From assembly GCA_016722375.1 (NCBI GenBank), contig JADKJG010000003.1:186001-250000 (forward strand): DNA of 64,000 nt, given 5' to 3'. How positions within the stretch are numbered: position 1 is the first letter of the stretch; each line of letters opens with the position of its first letter. The notes below the pieces were generated by a model. That model saw nothing but the letters and a program-made list of their open reading frames with translations. It was not told where the DNA came from and did no database searches. Shown here piece after piece: positions 7,838 to 15,929 of the stretch. The position numbers and the translations under genes are program-made. Source of the DNA: Bacteroidota bacterium (GTDB taxonomy: Bacteria > Bacteroidota > Bacteroidia > Chitinophagales > LD1).

Positions 7838-9253
7838 TTAGTCGCGATATTGTTCGATTACCTGTAAAATTCCCTCATCACTTAGCAGCGCATCATCCAT
7901 ATCGAAGATCATGGTATGTTCATCAAAATTGGTGAGCAATCCTCTTTCTAAATTGAGCAAGGCTTCGTGGCGGTTTCCGGCCTTGAGATAAAATACTGCT
8001 TTGATATAAAACAAGTCGGCGCTGTTTTCAAATTTCAGTTCTGCTTCATTCATAGTATGAAAAGCCTTTCTGAAATCTTCTACATAGAAATAGGCCGTAG
8101 CCAGATTTATCCAGTTTTGTCTGTTCGAGGTATCACTCTGAAACAACTTTTCAAAAACTTCCACCACCTTTTCGTTATCTCCCACCGACATATAGGCTTC
8201 GCCCAAAGCGGACAAATACTCCATATTTTCTTTGTTCAACTTAACGGCCCGTTCATAATTATGAACTGACTTCAACCATTTCTCCTCCATCCTATAATTT
8301 TCACCAAGCTGAAAAAAGGCTTCATCAAAATAAGGATCAAGAGAAATCGCTTTGCGAAGGGTAGCACGTGCCTTTGAAAATTCCTTCATTTTACCATAAC
8401 ACTCGGCAGTCTTTAGGTATAACTCCTTATTGGGCTTAGAAATTTTAATGGCCTCTTGATAGGAGGTCAGGGCCTCCGGATATCGTTCCATCATATACAA
8501 TACATCTCCGCTACAGATATAGGAACCGTCAAAGTCTTCATCAATCGCGGCCACATAGCCAAAGGCATCCAAAGCCTTTTCAAATTGCCCCAGCGAGGTC
8601 AAGGCATGACCTAAATTATACCAAGCCAAATGAGAATATGGGCTTTTTTCAATCAACGCTTCGTGAAATTTCACACTCTCCTCATAGCTTTCGGTCAGCT
8701 CCATACAAAACCAAAAACGGTTCAGAGCTTCTTCACTTTGAGGGTCTTGTTCCAAGGCCTTCTTTAAGGATTCGACGACTTCAGGATATTTTTCTTGATC
8801 CTCATAGATATCCGCCATCTCCAAATATAATTCGCAAAGGTCGTCTGTGTTTTCAGCGATAGACAAGGCGTGTTCTACTTCATTCAGCGCCTCTGAATGA
8901 CTTCCCTGTAATAAATGTATATCAGAACGGATTAGGAAGATATTGACATCTGTGGGATCTAGGTGTTCCGACTCCTGAAGCGCCGAAAGGGCATCGTCAA
9001 AGTGTCTTTGATTCGCCAGGATTTCTGCTTTCTTAGTATAAAAAAAGGAAGAAAAGGAATATTGGGAAATGGCTGACTCTGTTACCCGCAAGGCCTTGTT
9101 GTATTCACCGCCTTCCTGATAAAACTCTATGATTTGTTCATAGTCCTCCTCTTCAAAATACACCGACCGTTTAGACTTGACCGCATCTTCAAATTGCTTA
9201 ACCAAATCTACTATCTCGCCGAAGGACGACTCAGAGTAACCATTCTCTTCCAT
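7838..9253 (-). CDS. Tetratricopeptide repeat protein
   Basis: From ATG 9253 (MEENGYSESSFGEIVD) the protein has about 471 residues, made almost wholly of TPR helices. At least nine repeats can be followed by W/Y-G-Y-A-P spacing, such as HLAWYNLGHALTSLGQFEKALDAFGYVAAID and EAFFQLGENYRMEEKWLKSVHNYERAVKLN. There is no signal peptide or membrane segment, so it is probably cytoplasmic and acts as a protein-interaction scaffold. A longer frame runs to 9301 but adds only a proline/arginine-rich stretch. This sort of TPR protein is common in Bacteroidota and often named only by the repeat. Partner unknown. Confidence 0.88.
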   Translation of the reverse strand: MEENGYSESSFGEIVDLVKQFEDAVKSKRSVYFEEEDYEQIIEFYQEGGEYNKALRVTESAISQYSFSSFFYTKKAEILANQRHFDDALSALQESEHLDPTDVNIFLIRSDIHLLQGSHSEALNEVEHALSIAENTDDLCELYLEMADIYEDQEKYPEVVESLKKALEQDPQSEEALNRFWFCMELTESYEESVKFHEALIEKSPYSHLAWYNLGHALTSLGQFEKALDAFGYVAAIDEDFDGSYICSGDVLYMMERYPEALTSYQEAIKISKPNKELYLKTAECYGKMKEFSKARATLRKAISLDPYFDEAFFQLGENYRMEEKWLKSVHNYERAVKLNKENMEYLSALGEAYMSVGDNEKVVEVFEKLFQSDTSNRQNWINLATAYFYVEDFRKAFHTMNEAELKFENSADLFYIKAVFYLKAGNRHEALLNLERGLLTNFDEHTMIFDMDDALLSDEGILQVIEQYRD

Positions 9254-9589
9254 AAGATGCAATTTACGGTGAAAAAATCTTAAAAACAAGGGGGGTGGCA
9301 ATTTTTATTTAAAGAACGTTGCGAATTGCCCAATGACCACTCGAAAATAATCTTCCACATCTCTACTTGCCACATAGTTTTTCAACAGCGCAAACGTGGA
9401 GTGTATGGTTTTGGAAAGCCTATTTTGCTTAAATAGACATCCATCCATCTACGGAGGATATGAGCCGGGTACAACATTTTGTATTTATAAGCGTTAATGG
9501 TTACTTCGCGCCCGTCTTAATAAAAACAAACAACTCCGCGAAGTTTTTAAACATCTGTAATCAGTGACCAAAGCACTTCACCTTTTTCA
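9254..9589. other. 336-bp divergent intergenic region with an 8-bp inverted repeat
   Basis: No gene is visible between the divergent TPR gene and the PorG-like gene. The one feature I see is ACTTCGCG (9503-9510) with its complement CGCGAAGT (9537-9544), separated by 26 nt and followed by TTTT. It could be a terminator-like hairpin or an operator upstream of the PorG-like gene. I see no 21-bp periodicity here. Confidence 0.5.
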
Positions 9590-10438
9590 GTGAAATATAT
9601 CCGAAACATCAGCCTGTCTTTACTGCTGTTCAGCAGCGTAGGAGCTTTCGCCCAGATTCATGAATTTGGAGTTTGGGGAGGTATCACGAACTATTTTGGT
9701 GATTTAAACACCCGCGCATCCATGAAAATGGTTCGGCCCGGTGCTGGCGTTTTCTATCGCTACAACATCAACAACCGTACGGCTTGGCGCACCACCTTTA
9801 GCTATGGCATAGCCGAATTTTCAGATGCGGTGGTCAATGTTCCCCGCAATCAGCAGCGAAATCTTTCTTTCAAGACCGACATTTATGATCTCAGCACCTG
9901 GTATGAGTTCAACTTCTTTGAATACGACAAAAACAATAAGAAGAAATGGTTCACCCCCTACATCGCTACCGGCCTGACTGTTTTCTTTTTTAATCCGAAA
10001 GCCAAATACCGAAACACTTGGTATTATCTTCAGCCCTTAGGAACCGAAGGCCAAAACGACCCCAACTATTCCGGCGTTAAAAAATATCGCCCTTTCAGCT
10101 TTGCTATCCCTTTGGTGGCGGGATTCAAATTCAGTTTCAAGCGCTACTGGAATATAGCGATTGAAGGCGGCTTGCGCCAAACCTTTACCGACTATCTCGA
10201 TGATGTAAGCGGCAAATACCCCAGCTATGTTTCCTTGCCCGGCGGCTCGGGCGGACTGGCAGCGGCGCTTTCCGACCGCTCCTCCGAAATAAGCGGCGCC
10301 GAACGAAGCGGCAAACCCGGTCGCCAACGCGGCGAATCACCACAAAAAGATCAATACCTTTTTGCAGGCATCACCCTTTCATACACCATCATGCCTCTTC
10401 GCTGCCCAACGGTGAGCCACAAAAGCACCTATAAATAA
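9590..10438 (+). CDS. DUF6089/PorG-like outer membrane protein
   Basis: The 282-residue protein starts at GTG 9590 with a signal peptide (SLSLLLFSSVGAFAQ) and then reads as an outer membrane beta-barrel: HEFGVWGGITNYFGDLN, a repeated aromatic alternation, PYIATGLTVFFFNPKAKY and KFSFKRYWNIAIEGGLRQTFTDYLDDVSG. This matches DUF6089, the family to which the type IX secretion component PorG belongs. Many DUF6089 paralogues occur per genome, so this copy need not be the true PorG. It contains an arginine/serine-rich stretch (about residues 225-250) between the last strands, probably a loop. Convergent with the LpxD-like gene, 9-bp gap. Confidence 0.75.
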   Translation: MKYIRNISLSLLLFSSVGAFAQIHEFGVWGGITNYFGDLNTRASMKMVRPGAGVFYRYNINNRTAWRTTFSYGIAEFSDAVVNVPRNQQRNLSFKTDIYDLSTWYEFNFFEYDKNNKKKWFTPYIATGLTVFFFNPKAKYRNTWYYLQPLGTEGQNDPNYSGVKKYRPFSFAIPLVAGFKFSFKRYWNIAIEGGLRQTFTDYLDDVSGKYPSYVSLPGGSGGLAAALSDRSSEISGAERSGKPGRQRGESPQKDQYLFAGITLSYTIMPLRCPTVSHKSTYK

Positions 10439-10447
10439 GTTCGCGAA

Positions 10448-11383
10448 TTATTTATCCCGCAGCTTCTCCCAAATCTCCGGCAACTTCTTAATCAAGGCAA
10501 ACTGTCTGGCAAAAGTTCGAGCCTCCTGTGCCGGAATGCCGAGATAAGTTTTGCCCGGCGCTAAAGACTGCGCCACCGCCGAAGTAGCCATCACCACCAC
10601 ATCATCGCCTATCTCTATATTCTTATTCACCGCCACTTTGCCATAGAGCGTCACCCGGTTGCCCACCTTCGTGTTGCCCGCAATGCCCACCTGCCCGCAA
10701 ATAATACAGAGCTCGCCAATCTTTACATCATGCCCCAGATGAACCTGATCATCAATCTTCGTCCCTTTCCCAATCAACGTATCGCCCGACACCCCCGCAT
10801 CAATCGTACAACCGGCGCCAATCTCCACCTCATCGCCAATCACCACCCTACCGGCGCTGTGCATCTTGTCATAGTGCGTTTGCTGCTTCTTATAATAGAA
10901 CGCATCGGCCCCAATCGTCGTGTTCGCATGGATAATCACGTTATCGCCAATCTCCGTATAAGCATAAATCGTCGTGTTCGGATGGATCACGCAGTTCTTC
11001 CCAATCCGCACCTTTTCGCCGATAAAAACATTCGGATAAACAAAACTGCCCTCGCCCAACTGATACGTCGGCGCGCCGTTCTCCGCCGGTTTCAATTCAG
11101 GATGAAACCTTTTGGCCAACAGATTATAAGCCTCAAAAGGCGCTGCATGATACAGCAGCGTTTTGCCCACCGGCACTTCCACCTTTTTATTGATGAGGAT
11201 AAAACTAGCCGCCGATTGCAGCGTGAAATCATAATACTTTTCATGATCCACAAAAGTCAGGTCGCCGGTTTCCACATTATGGATTTCGTTCAAGCCCACC
11301 ACCATCGCATCTTCATCGCCCATGATTTCAGCATGACTAAGCAGGGCAATATCTTTAACAGAAACAGGCTCTTTCAATTTCAT
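10448..11383 (-). CDS. LpxD-like UDP-3-O-acylglucosamine N-acyltransferase family protein
   Basis: The protein has 311 residues. An N-terminal uridine-binding-like domain (about 1-100, NVETGDLTFVDHEKYYDFTLQSAASFILI) is followed by a left-handed beta-helix of hexapeptide repeats (about 105-260; IGEKVRIGKNCVIHPN, IGDNVIIHANTTIGADAF, GHDVKIGELC). The catalytic histidine of LpxD is probably that in DDQVHLGHDVKIG. LpxD transfers a 3-hydroxyacyl chain in lipid A synthesis. Bacteroidota often encode a second, shorter LpxD-like protein besides the one fused or linked to lpxC, and this stand-alone gene resembles that second type, so its acceptor is uncertain. Left copy of an 88-bp inverted repeat lies 33 bp upstream of its start. 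Confidence 0.7.
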   Translation of the reverse strand: MKLKEPVSVKDIALLSHAEIMGDEDAMVVGLNEIHNVETGDLTFVDHEKYYDFTLQSAASFILINKKVEVPVGKTLLYHAAPFEAYNLLAKRFHPELKPAENGAPTYQLGEGSFVYPNVFIGEKVRIGKNCVIHPNTTIYAYTEIGDNVIIHANTTIGADAFYYKKQQTHYDKMHSAGRVVIGDEVEIGAGCTIDAGVSGDTLIGKGTKIDDQVHLGHDVKIGELCIICGQVGIAGNTKVGNRVTLYGKVAVNKNIEIGDDVVVMATSAVAQSLAPGKTYLGIPAQEARTFARQFALIKKLPEIWEKLRDK

Positions 11384-11416
11384 GCAGCGAATATAACGGC
11401 CAATTGAAATAATGAT

Positions 11417-11504
11417 GGCGGCAGCCGGGCTTTCGGCTATATCTTTTTCAACTCGTTTATATTTTAAAGGATGAAAAAGGATGCCGCCTCTATCCCTGCC
11501 GCAG
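11417..11504 (+). repeat. Left copy of an 88-bp inverted repeat (REP/MITE-like, terminator-like ends)
   Basis: An 88-bp segment here recurs in inverted orientation at 12733-12820. The outer ends (GGCGGCAGCCGGGCTTTCGG and TATCCCTGCCGCAG) are almost identical between copies; the middle 25 bp is diverged. Each copy can fold: AGCCG/CGGCT around GGCTTT followed by ATATCTTTTT looks like an intrinsic terminator, and GGCGGCA pairs with the later TGCCGCC. The pair encloses one gene and repeat array 2. Confidence 0.85.
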
Positions 11505-11592
11505 GGTAGCCCTCCAAATCAAAAATGTCTTTGCAAGGCTTTTTCAAAAAATAATAAACAACATAAAAGCCGTGGCGCAGACAATCTGTTTA

Positions 11593-11611
11593 GGTTGGCG
11601 AAACGCCAACC
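11593..11611. terminator. Perfect 8-bp hairpin downstream of the unknown gene
   Basis: GGTTGGCG and CGCCAACC are separated by AAA, sixteen bases past the stop of the minus-strand gene at 11627. No strong T-run follows on either strand, so termination is only a guess; it may instead stabilise the transcript 3' end. Confidence 0.4.
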
Positions 11612-11626
11612 GGAGAAAAACTGCCC

Positions 11627-12361
11627 CTATGGAATCACCAAAATAAGGCCCTCGCTCCAGGCACCGGCGAAATGCGGATAGCGGATGTTGAACCATCGCG
11701 CAAAAATCTGCACCCAATATCCCGAATATTCTCCGCCAATGTGAAAGTTGAATAAGGCACGGGTAAATTTTTCGCGGGTGCGCAGTCTATCGGGATTAGC
11801 TAATTTTTTTGCCTCTTCATTTTTCGGAACAATGTAATAGGCGACCTCCACCTCACGGGCGCCATCTTCCAGCGGAATGCGGGCGCGGCCTTCGCTATCG
11901 GGTTTGCGCACATGGCAACGAAACGAACCGGTTCCATGATGGGTGACCGCCAGCATACAATCGGCCTGAATGCCTATGGTGCGGCGCGTCCGTTTATGGC
12001 GGTGGCGCATCAGCGTGAGGTTAAATGATTTTTCATCCACATGGTCGGCCAGGTCGGAGGCGGCAATAAAATCGAGCGCCGGACTGACCAGCTTTCTGAA
12101 TTCTTTCATGAAACTTTTGATGGGGCCATCTGCACCGTCCATCAATTGTTTGGTTAAAGGGTCTGTGTATTTAGGGTACAAAGTGGTGCTCCATTCGTTC
12201 GCCTTGCTTTGTATTTGCGCCACCTGCGCGGCGTTTATTTTCAGGTAAATATACCGCGCTTGATTGCCCCATGCAACGCTGACCGATTGCAAGCGACTGT
12301 TGATTGAATAGATTTGTGAATTGAAGGTGGTGATGTTATGTGAGATCCGTCTTTTGGTCAT
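11627..12361 (-). CDS. Unknown protein, 244 residues, inside an inverted-repeat-bounded segment
   Basis: I do not recognise this protein. It is basic and soluble, with no signal peptide or membrane segment. Notable stretches are MRHRHKRTRRTIGIQADCMLAVTHHGTGSF in the middle, an acidic REVEVAYYIVPKNEE region resembling a beta-strand pair, and an aromatic C-terminus (GEYSGYWVQIFARWFNIRYPHFAGAWSE). The last part suggests a domain that senses or packs against a partner. It is not a REP-associated transposase: there is no HUH motif with a downstream tyrosine. The gene lies between 88-bp inverted repeats and its upstream region holds repeat array 2, so it may have moved as a unit. Bases are slightly GC-richer than in neighbouring intergenic DNA. 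Confidence 0.65.
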   Translation of the reverse strand: MTKRRISHNITTFNSQIYSINSRLQSVSVAWGNQARYIYLKINAAQVAQIQSKANEWSTTLYPKYTDPLTKQLMDGADGPIKSFMKEFRKLVSPALDFIAASDLADHVDEKSFNLTLMRHRHKRTRRTIGIQADCMLAVTHHGTGSFRCHVRKPDSEGRARIPLEDGAREVEVAYYIVPKNEEAKKLANPDRLRTREKFTRALFNFHIGGEYSGYWVQIFARWFNIRYPHFAGAWSEGLILVIP

Positions 12362-12428
12362 AAAGAGGTGATTTATGAAGGTAAATGTATGATAAATCTA
12401 ATAAAACGAACAAATTTTGGAGGACTCG

Positions 12429-12596
12429 ACGTTTTAAACCATATTGTCCTGTTTGTAAACAATACTGTTGTTATTTTACACAGTATTGTTTACAATTTAA
12501 ACAGCGTTGTTATGTTTTAATACGATGTTGTTTATAAAATAAACTGTGTTGTTTCATTTTATCACAGTATTGTGCAGAAAGAGGACATTGTTATTT
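12429..12596. repeat. Array 2: 8 tandem 21-bp units, AT-rich
   Basis: Eight contiguous 21-bp units lie 68 bp upstream of the unknown gene's start and 284 bp downstream of the RNase G stop. Their common pattern is a T-rich stretch, then AACAGTATTGTT near the unit end. Examples are TTTTACACAGTATTGTTT (12474-12491), TTTAAACAGCGTTGTTA (12496-12512) and TTTTATCACAGTATTGT (12557-12574). Units diverge by substitution but keep exact length. Each has an imperfect dyad (AACA...TGTT). Stop codons occur in the frames, so this array is not protein-coding. It lies inside the inverted-repeat segment 11417-12820. Confidence 0.88.
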
Positions 12597-12732
12597 ATAA
12601 GCTGGTTTATTGGCTATTTAATACCGTTTCTTGAAGCGGTGGTATCCTTTTTCTTGGATTAAAAGACCAAGTAGATTTTGCGAAGGTCGGCTGATTTTTC
12701 GAGGAGGCGCTTGCTTGCGAATGAGCGCTGCA

Positions 12733-12820
12733 CTGCGGCAGGGATAGAGGCGGCATCCTTTTTTATCCAATAAAAAATAAGTGAGTCGAAAAAGATATAG
12801 CCGAAAGCCCGGCTGCCGCC
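12733..12820 (-). repeat. Right copy of the 88-bp inverted repeat
   Basis: This is the reverse complement of 11417-11504 at both ends, with the central part diverged and length kept at 88 bp. It lies 60 bp beyond the RNase G stop, so in that orientation its T-run and hairpins could terminate rng transcripts. See the left copy. Confidence 0.85.
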
Positions 12821-12880
12821 CAAATTATTTTAGCAGTTGGCGGGAATCTGTTAGCCGCTATCTGCTAACCGTTATCGCGG

Positions 12881-14431
12881 CTAATCCATCTTGATTTCTT
12901 CATCCTGCGCGTCGAAGAATTTGTATTCGGTGATGCCGAAGTCTTCGTTGGGGTGGATAGAAATCCAGCGTTTGTATTTGAAGTACCATTTGATGCGCAG
13001 GGAGGGGAATCCTTTTTTGAGGTAGGCGCCGATGATGGGGTGGCAGTAGAGTTTGAGTTTGGCGTGGGTGTTGAGGAGGTGGCTGAGGTCGTTTTCGAGT
13101 TCGTCAATGAGCAGCAGCGAGGCGTTGATTTCGCCGGTGCCGCCGCAGGTGGGGCATTTTTCGGTGGTGGAGATGTTGATTTCGGGGCGCACACGCTCGC
13201 GCGTGATTTGCATGATGTTGAATTTGGAAAGGGGGAGGATGGTGTGGGTGGCGCGGTCGCGGGCCATGACTTCGTTCATCTTTTCGAGCAGGATGCGTTT
13301 GTGCTCGGGGTTTTTCATGTCAATGAAGTCAATGACGATGATGCCGCCCAGGTCGCGGAGGCGAAGTTGGCGGGCTATTTCTTCGGCGGTTTCGAGGTTG
13401 ACGTTCAGCGCGTTGGTTTCCTGAGTGCCGTCCATGGTGGTGCGGTGGCCGCTGTTGACGTCAATGACGTGGAGGGCTTCGGTTTTTTCTATAATCAGGT
13501 AAGCGCCATTGGGCATGGTCACGGTCTTTCCGAAGGAGGCTTTGATTTGGCGGGTGATGCCGTATTGGTCGAAGATGGGGGCTTTGCCGGCGTATCGTTG
13601 GACGATTTCCTTTTTTTCGGGAGCTACGCGCTCGATGTATGTTTCTACTTCTTTGGCAAGATCTACATCGTTGAGGATGATTCGGTTGAATTCGGGAGAG
13701 AGGAGGTCGCGAAGGATGCCGGTGGTTTTGCTTAGTTCGCTGAATACTTTTTTGACGGGTGTGGCTGCGCGAAGATTGTTCATCATCTCTTGCCATTTTC
13801 CGATGAGCATTTGCAGGTCTTCATGAAGGACGGCGGCGTTTTTTCCGGCGGCAACGGTGCGGACAATGACTCCGAAGTTTTTGGGGCGAAGGCTTTCGAC
13901 CAGTACTTTCAGTCTCTTTCTTTCTTCGGCAGAGTCTATCTTTTTTGAAACGCCTACGGATTGGTTGAAGGGAACCAAGACCAGAAAACGACCGGGCAGG
14001 GAAAGTTCGCAGGTGAGGCGGGGGCCTTTGGTGGAGATGGGTTCTTTTAGTATTTGAACGAGGAGGTTGTTTTTGTTTTGCAGTACTTCTTTGACGTTTC
14101 CTGTTTTGATAATCTCAGGCTGAATTTCAAAACCGTTGAGCATTTCTTGGGCGGAAAGGCTGCCTCCGACACATTGTCCGGTAAATTTTATGAGGGAACG
14201 AATGTCGGGGCTGAGGTCGGTGTAGTGCAGGAAGGCATCTTTTTCGTGGCCTACATCAATGAAGGCGGCGTTGAGGCCGGGCATCACTTTTTTGATTTTG
14301 CCGAGAAAAATATCGCCTACGGTAAATTTGTTGGTGTTCCGTTCCTGATGGAGTTCCGTCAGGTGTCGGTCTTCGAGTAGGGCTATGTCTATGCCTGCCG
14401 AAGTCGTATTGATAATGAGTTCTTTGTTCAA
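12881..14431 (-). CDS. rng: Ribonuclease G/E family
   Basis: The 516-residue protein begins MNKELIINTTSAGIDIALLEDRHLTELH and shows the S1 domain (about 35-125, VGDIFLGKIKKVMPGLNAAFIDVGHEKDAFLHY), the DNase-I-like catalytic core with HVIDVNSGHR and RDLGGIIVIDFIDMK (Mg-binding aspartates), and the Zn-link CPTCGGTGE. Such enzymes cleave single-stranded RNA from 5'-monophosphate ends and mature rRNA. The E. coli RNase E C-terminal scaffold is absent, so RNase G is the nearer name. On the same strand as the AURKAIP1-like micro-gene, TPR and HU genes; this cluster order is commonly seen in Bacteroidota. A strong G-rich third-position bias produces long spurious frames on the opposite strand. Confidence 0.93.
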   Translation of the reverse strand: MNKELIINTTSAGIDIALLEDRHLTELHQERNTNKFTVGDIFLGKIKKVMPGLNAAFIDVGHEKDAFLHYTDLSPDIRSLIKFTGQCVGGSLSAQEMLNGFEIQPEIIKTGNVKEVLQNKNNLLVQILKEPISTKGPRLTCELSLPGRFLVLVPFNQSVGVSKKIDSAEERKRLKVLVESLRPKNFGVIVRTVAAGKNAAVLHEDLQMLIGKWQEMMNNLRAATPVKKVFSELSKTTGILRDLLSPEFNRIILNDVDLAKEVETYIERVAPEKKEIVQRYAGKAPIFDQYGITRQIKASFGKTVTMPNGAYLIIEKTEALHVIDVNSGHRTTMDGTQETNALNVNLETAEEIARQLRLRDLGGIIVIDFIDMKNPEHKRILLEKMNEVMARDRATHTILPLSKFNIMQITRERVRPEINISTTEKCPTCGGTGEINASLLLIDELENDLSHLLNTHAKLKLYCHPIIGAYLKKGFPSLRIKWYFKYKRWISIHPNEDFGITEYKFFDAQDEEIKMD

Positions 14432-14515
14432 TGCAAATAATTTTAACCCTCTAAGTAGAGGGTGTTAAAAATCTATTACAGTATTCCGTAAGAGGAAAGG
14501 AGGAAGGATAAAGAA

Positions 14516-14543
14516 GGCGACCGGAATAAATTATCCGGTCGCC
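14516..14543 (-). terminator. Strong hairpin between the 29-residue gene and rng
   Basis: A 10-bp GC-rich stem (GGCGACCGGA with TCCGGTCGCC, loop of 8) sits 12 bp beyond the stop of the minus-strand micro-gene. The downstream strand reads TTCTTTATCC, a weak U-tract. It probably terminates or attenuates transcription between the micro-gene and rng. Confidence 0.7.
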
Positions 14544-14555
14544 TGTCTTAAAAGA

Positions 14556-14645
14556 TTACTTCTTTTTGTGACGGTTTTTTCTTAGTCTTTTCTTCCGCTT
14601 GTGAGTAGCGATTTTATGACGCTTTCTTTTTTTTCCGCAAGGCAT
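14556..14645 (-). CDS. 29-residue AURKAIP1/COX24-domain protein (small ribosome-associated type)
   Basis: A very short, strongly basic frame reads MPCGKKRKRHKIATHKRKKR followed by nine more residues ending in KKK. This pattern is the bacterial AURKAIP1/COX24 domain, related to mitochondrial ribosomal protein mS38, and short proteins of exactly this kind are annotated across Bacteroidota. More than half of the residues are K or R, which fits binding in rRNA. It lies 26 bp downstream of the TPR anchor gene and is closed by the hairpin at 14516-14543. Confidence 0.85.
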   Translation of the reverse strand: MPCGKKRKRHKIATHKRKKRLRKNRHKKK

Positions 14646-14671
14646 GGCTCTTGTTTTTTCGTGATATAAAT

Positions 14672-15493
14672 TTAGCCGTTAGGCTTTTTAATGCTTTGAA
14701 TATGGTTCTCAATTTCCTTTTTCAATTCCGGGTTAGTGACCGTTTTCTTACAACGCTCCAGATATTCTATCGCCTTGTTTTTGTCTCCCTTGGAATTATA
14801 GGCTTCTGCCATCAAAAGCAGGGCCTCGGAATTTTGAGGGCGCAAATATAAAACTTTTTCTAAGCGGGCAATGGCTTTGTCAAATTGGCCGGAAACAAGT
14901 CCAAAGCGCCCGAGCATGACGAGGGCATCTATATCGGAGGAGTCGCGGTCTATTATTGCCATGAGCATAGAGACTCCTTTCATGGGTTCAGGGCTGTTTT
15001 CGAGGTAGGCTCCTGCCAAGCGGAGTTTGATTTTTTCGTTAGCGGTATCTAATGCGGCGGCCTGTTCATAGGATTGAACGATTTGGGCGTTTAGATAATT
15101 GTGGACTTTTTCGTCGGGGGCTGTTTCAATTAGCATGGAGCAGTAATCGCCCGCGCGAAGGTAGGCGGTTGCTGTCTTTTCGGTTTCTGATTGTTTTATC
15201 AGCGTATAGGCTACGGCAATGGGTTTATCTATCTTATAATATAGCTCGGATAGCGCAACAAAAGAGTCGGCAAGGAATAGCTTTGAGGCTCTTTGTCTGA
15301 TGGCTGAGTCGGTGATTTCTTTATGTACTTGGGTGAGATATGCCTCTATGTTGAGCATGTCCACCGGTGCTGCTTCATGTTCATGCGCAACGGGTGCTAT
15401 CTCCTCCTTTGGCTTCTTAATATCCGTGAATAAATAAAGGCCGATACAGAGCAAGGCACAGAAGGAAACAGCGATAATTTGATTTTTGTTCAT
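14672..15493 (-). CDS. Membrane-anchored tetratricopeptide repeat protein
   Basis: The protein has 273 residues. An N-terminal transmembrane anchor (IIAVSFCALLCIGLYLF, residues 6-22) is followed by a charged linker with HEHEAAP and then TPR repeats, clearest at residues 170-265 (SDIDALVMLGRFGLVSGQFDKAIARLEKVLYLRPQNSEALLLMAEAYNSKGDKNKAIEYLERC). The topology would place the TPRs in the periplasm. It is in a run of minus-strand genes HU-TPR-micro-gene-rng, 64 bp after HU. No enzymatic motif is visible; a scaffold role is inferred from the repeats only. Confidence 0.85.
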   Translation of the reverse strand: MNKNQIIAVSFCALLCIGLYLFTDIKKPKEEIAPVAHEHEAAPVDMLNIEAYLTQVHKEITDSAIRQRASKLFLADSFVALSELYYKIDKPIAVAYTLIKQSETEKTATAYLRAGDYCSMLIETAPDEKVHNYLNAQIVQSYEQAAALDTANEKIKLRLAGAYLENSPEPMKGVSMLMAIIDRDSSDIDALVMLGRFGLVSGQFDKAIARLEKVLYLRPQNSEALLLMAEAYNSKGDKNKAIEYLERCKKTVTNPELKKEIENHIQSIKKPNG

Positions 15494-15557
15494 CAGAAAC
15501 GAAAATAGGTTTGCAAAAAGGATGCAAACCTATTTCTAATTTCCTGCCTTCAAAGAA

Positions 15558-15857
15558 TTATTTTTTTTCTTCCTTAACCGGAAGTTCTCTTACCTGCTCC
15601 ATAAGGATCTTGGCTGGAAGAAAATTGGGTATGTAGTGGGCCGGGACTCTGACTTTTGTCTTCGCCCTAATGTTTTGAGCGGTTCTTTCATTGCGTCTTT
15701 TAATGACAAAACTTCCAAACCCGCGAAAATAAACGCTATCCCCTTCTGCTAAAGTGTTTCTGACCTCTTGGAAAAGGCATTCAATCGTGAGTAATACATC
15801 TGTTCTTGGAATACCAGTAATGTCAGATACCCTTTTAATAATGTCATCCTTTCTCAT
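15558..15857 (-). CDS. HU/IHF-family DNA-binding protein
   Basis: The 99-residue protein follows the HU fold: N-terminal helices (MRKDDIIKRVSDITGIPRTDVLLTIECLFQEV), the glycine turn GDSVYFRGFGSFVIKRR, a beta-arm with KTKVRVPAHYIPNF, and a C-terminal helix. FRGFGSF and the arm proline are typical. It bends DNA as a dimer and could, in principle, act on the intergenic repeat arrays, but nothing in the sequence shows that. It is divergent from mutY with 72 bp between. Confidence 0.93.
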   Translation of the reverse strand: MRKDDIIKRVSDITGIPRTDVLLTIECLFQEVRNTLAEGDSVYFRGFGSFVIKRRNERTAQNIRAKTKVRVPAHYIPNFLPAKILMEQVRELPVKEEKK

Positions 15858-15929
15858 ATTGTGGAGGTTTTATTTTTTAAAATTGCCGGATAAAAGTGAA
15901 AATAATTCTCAGAAAAAGAAGCGCGGGTT

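Noticed and set aside
11627..12361. REP-associated tyrosine transposase
   Set aside because: It lies between REP-like repeats, but there is no HUH motif with a downstream catalytic tyrosine, and the length and sequence do not fit.
12953..13735. 260-residue plus-strand frame antisense to RNase G
   Set aside because: Composition is VGFED-rich, an effect of third-position G bias in rng; rng is well conserved.
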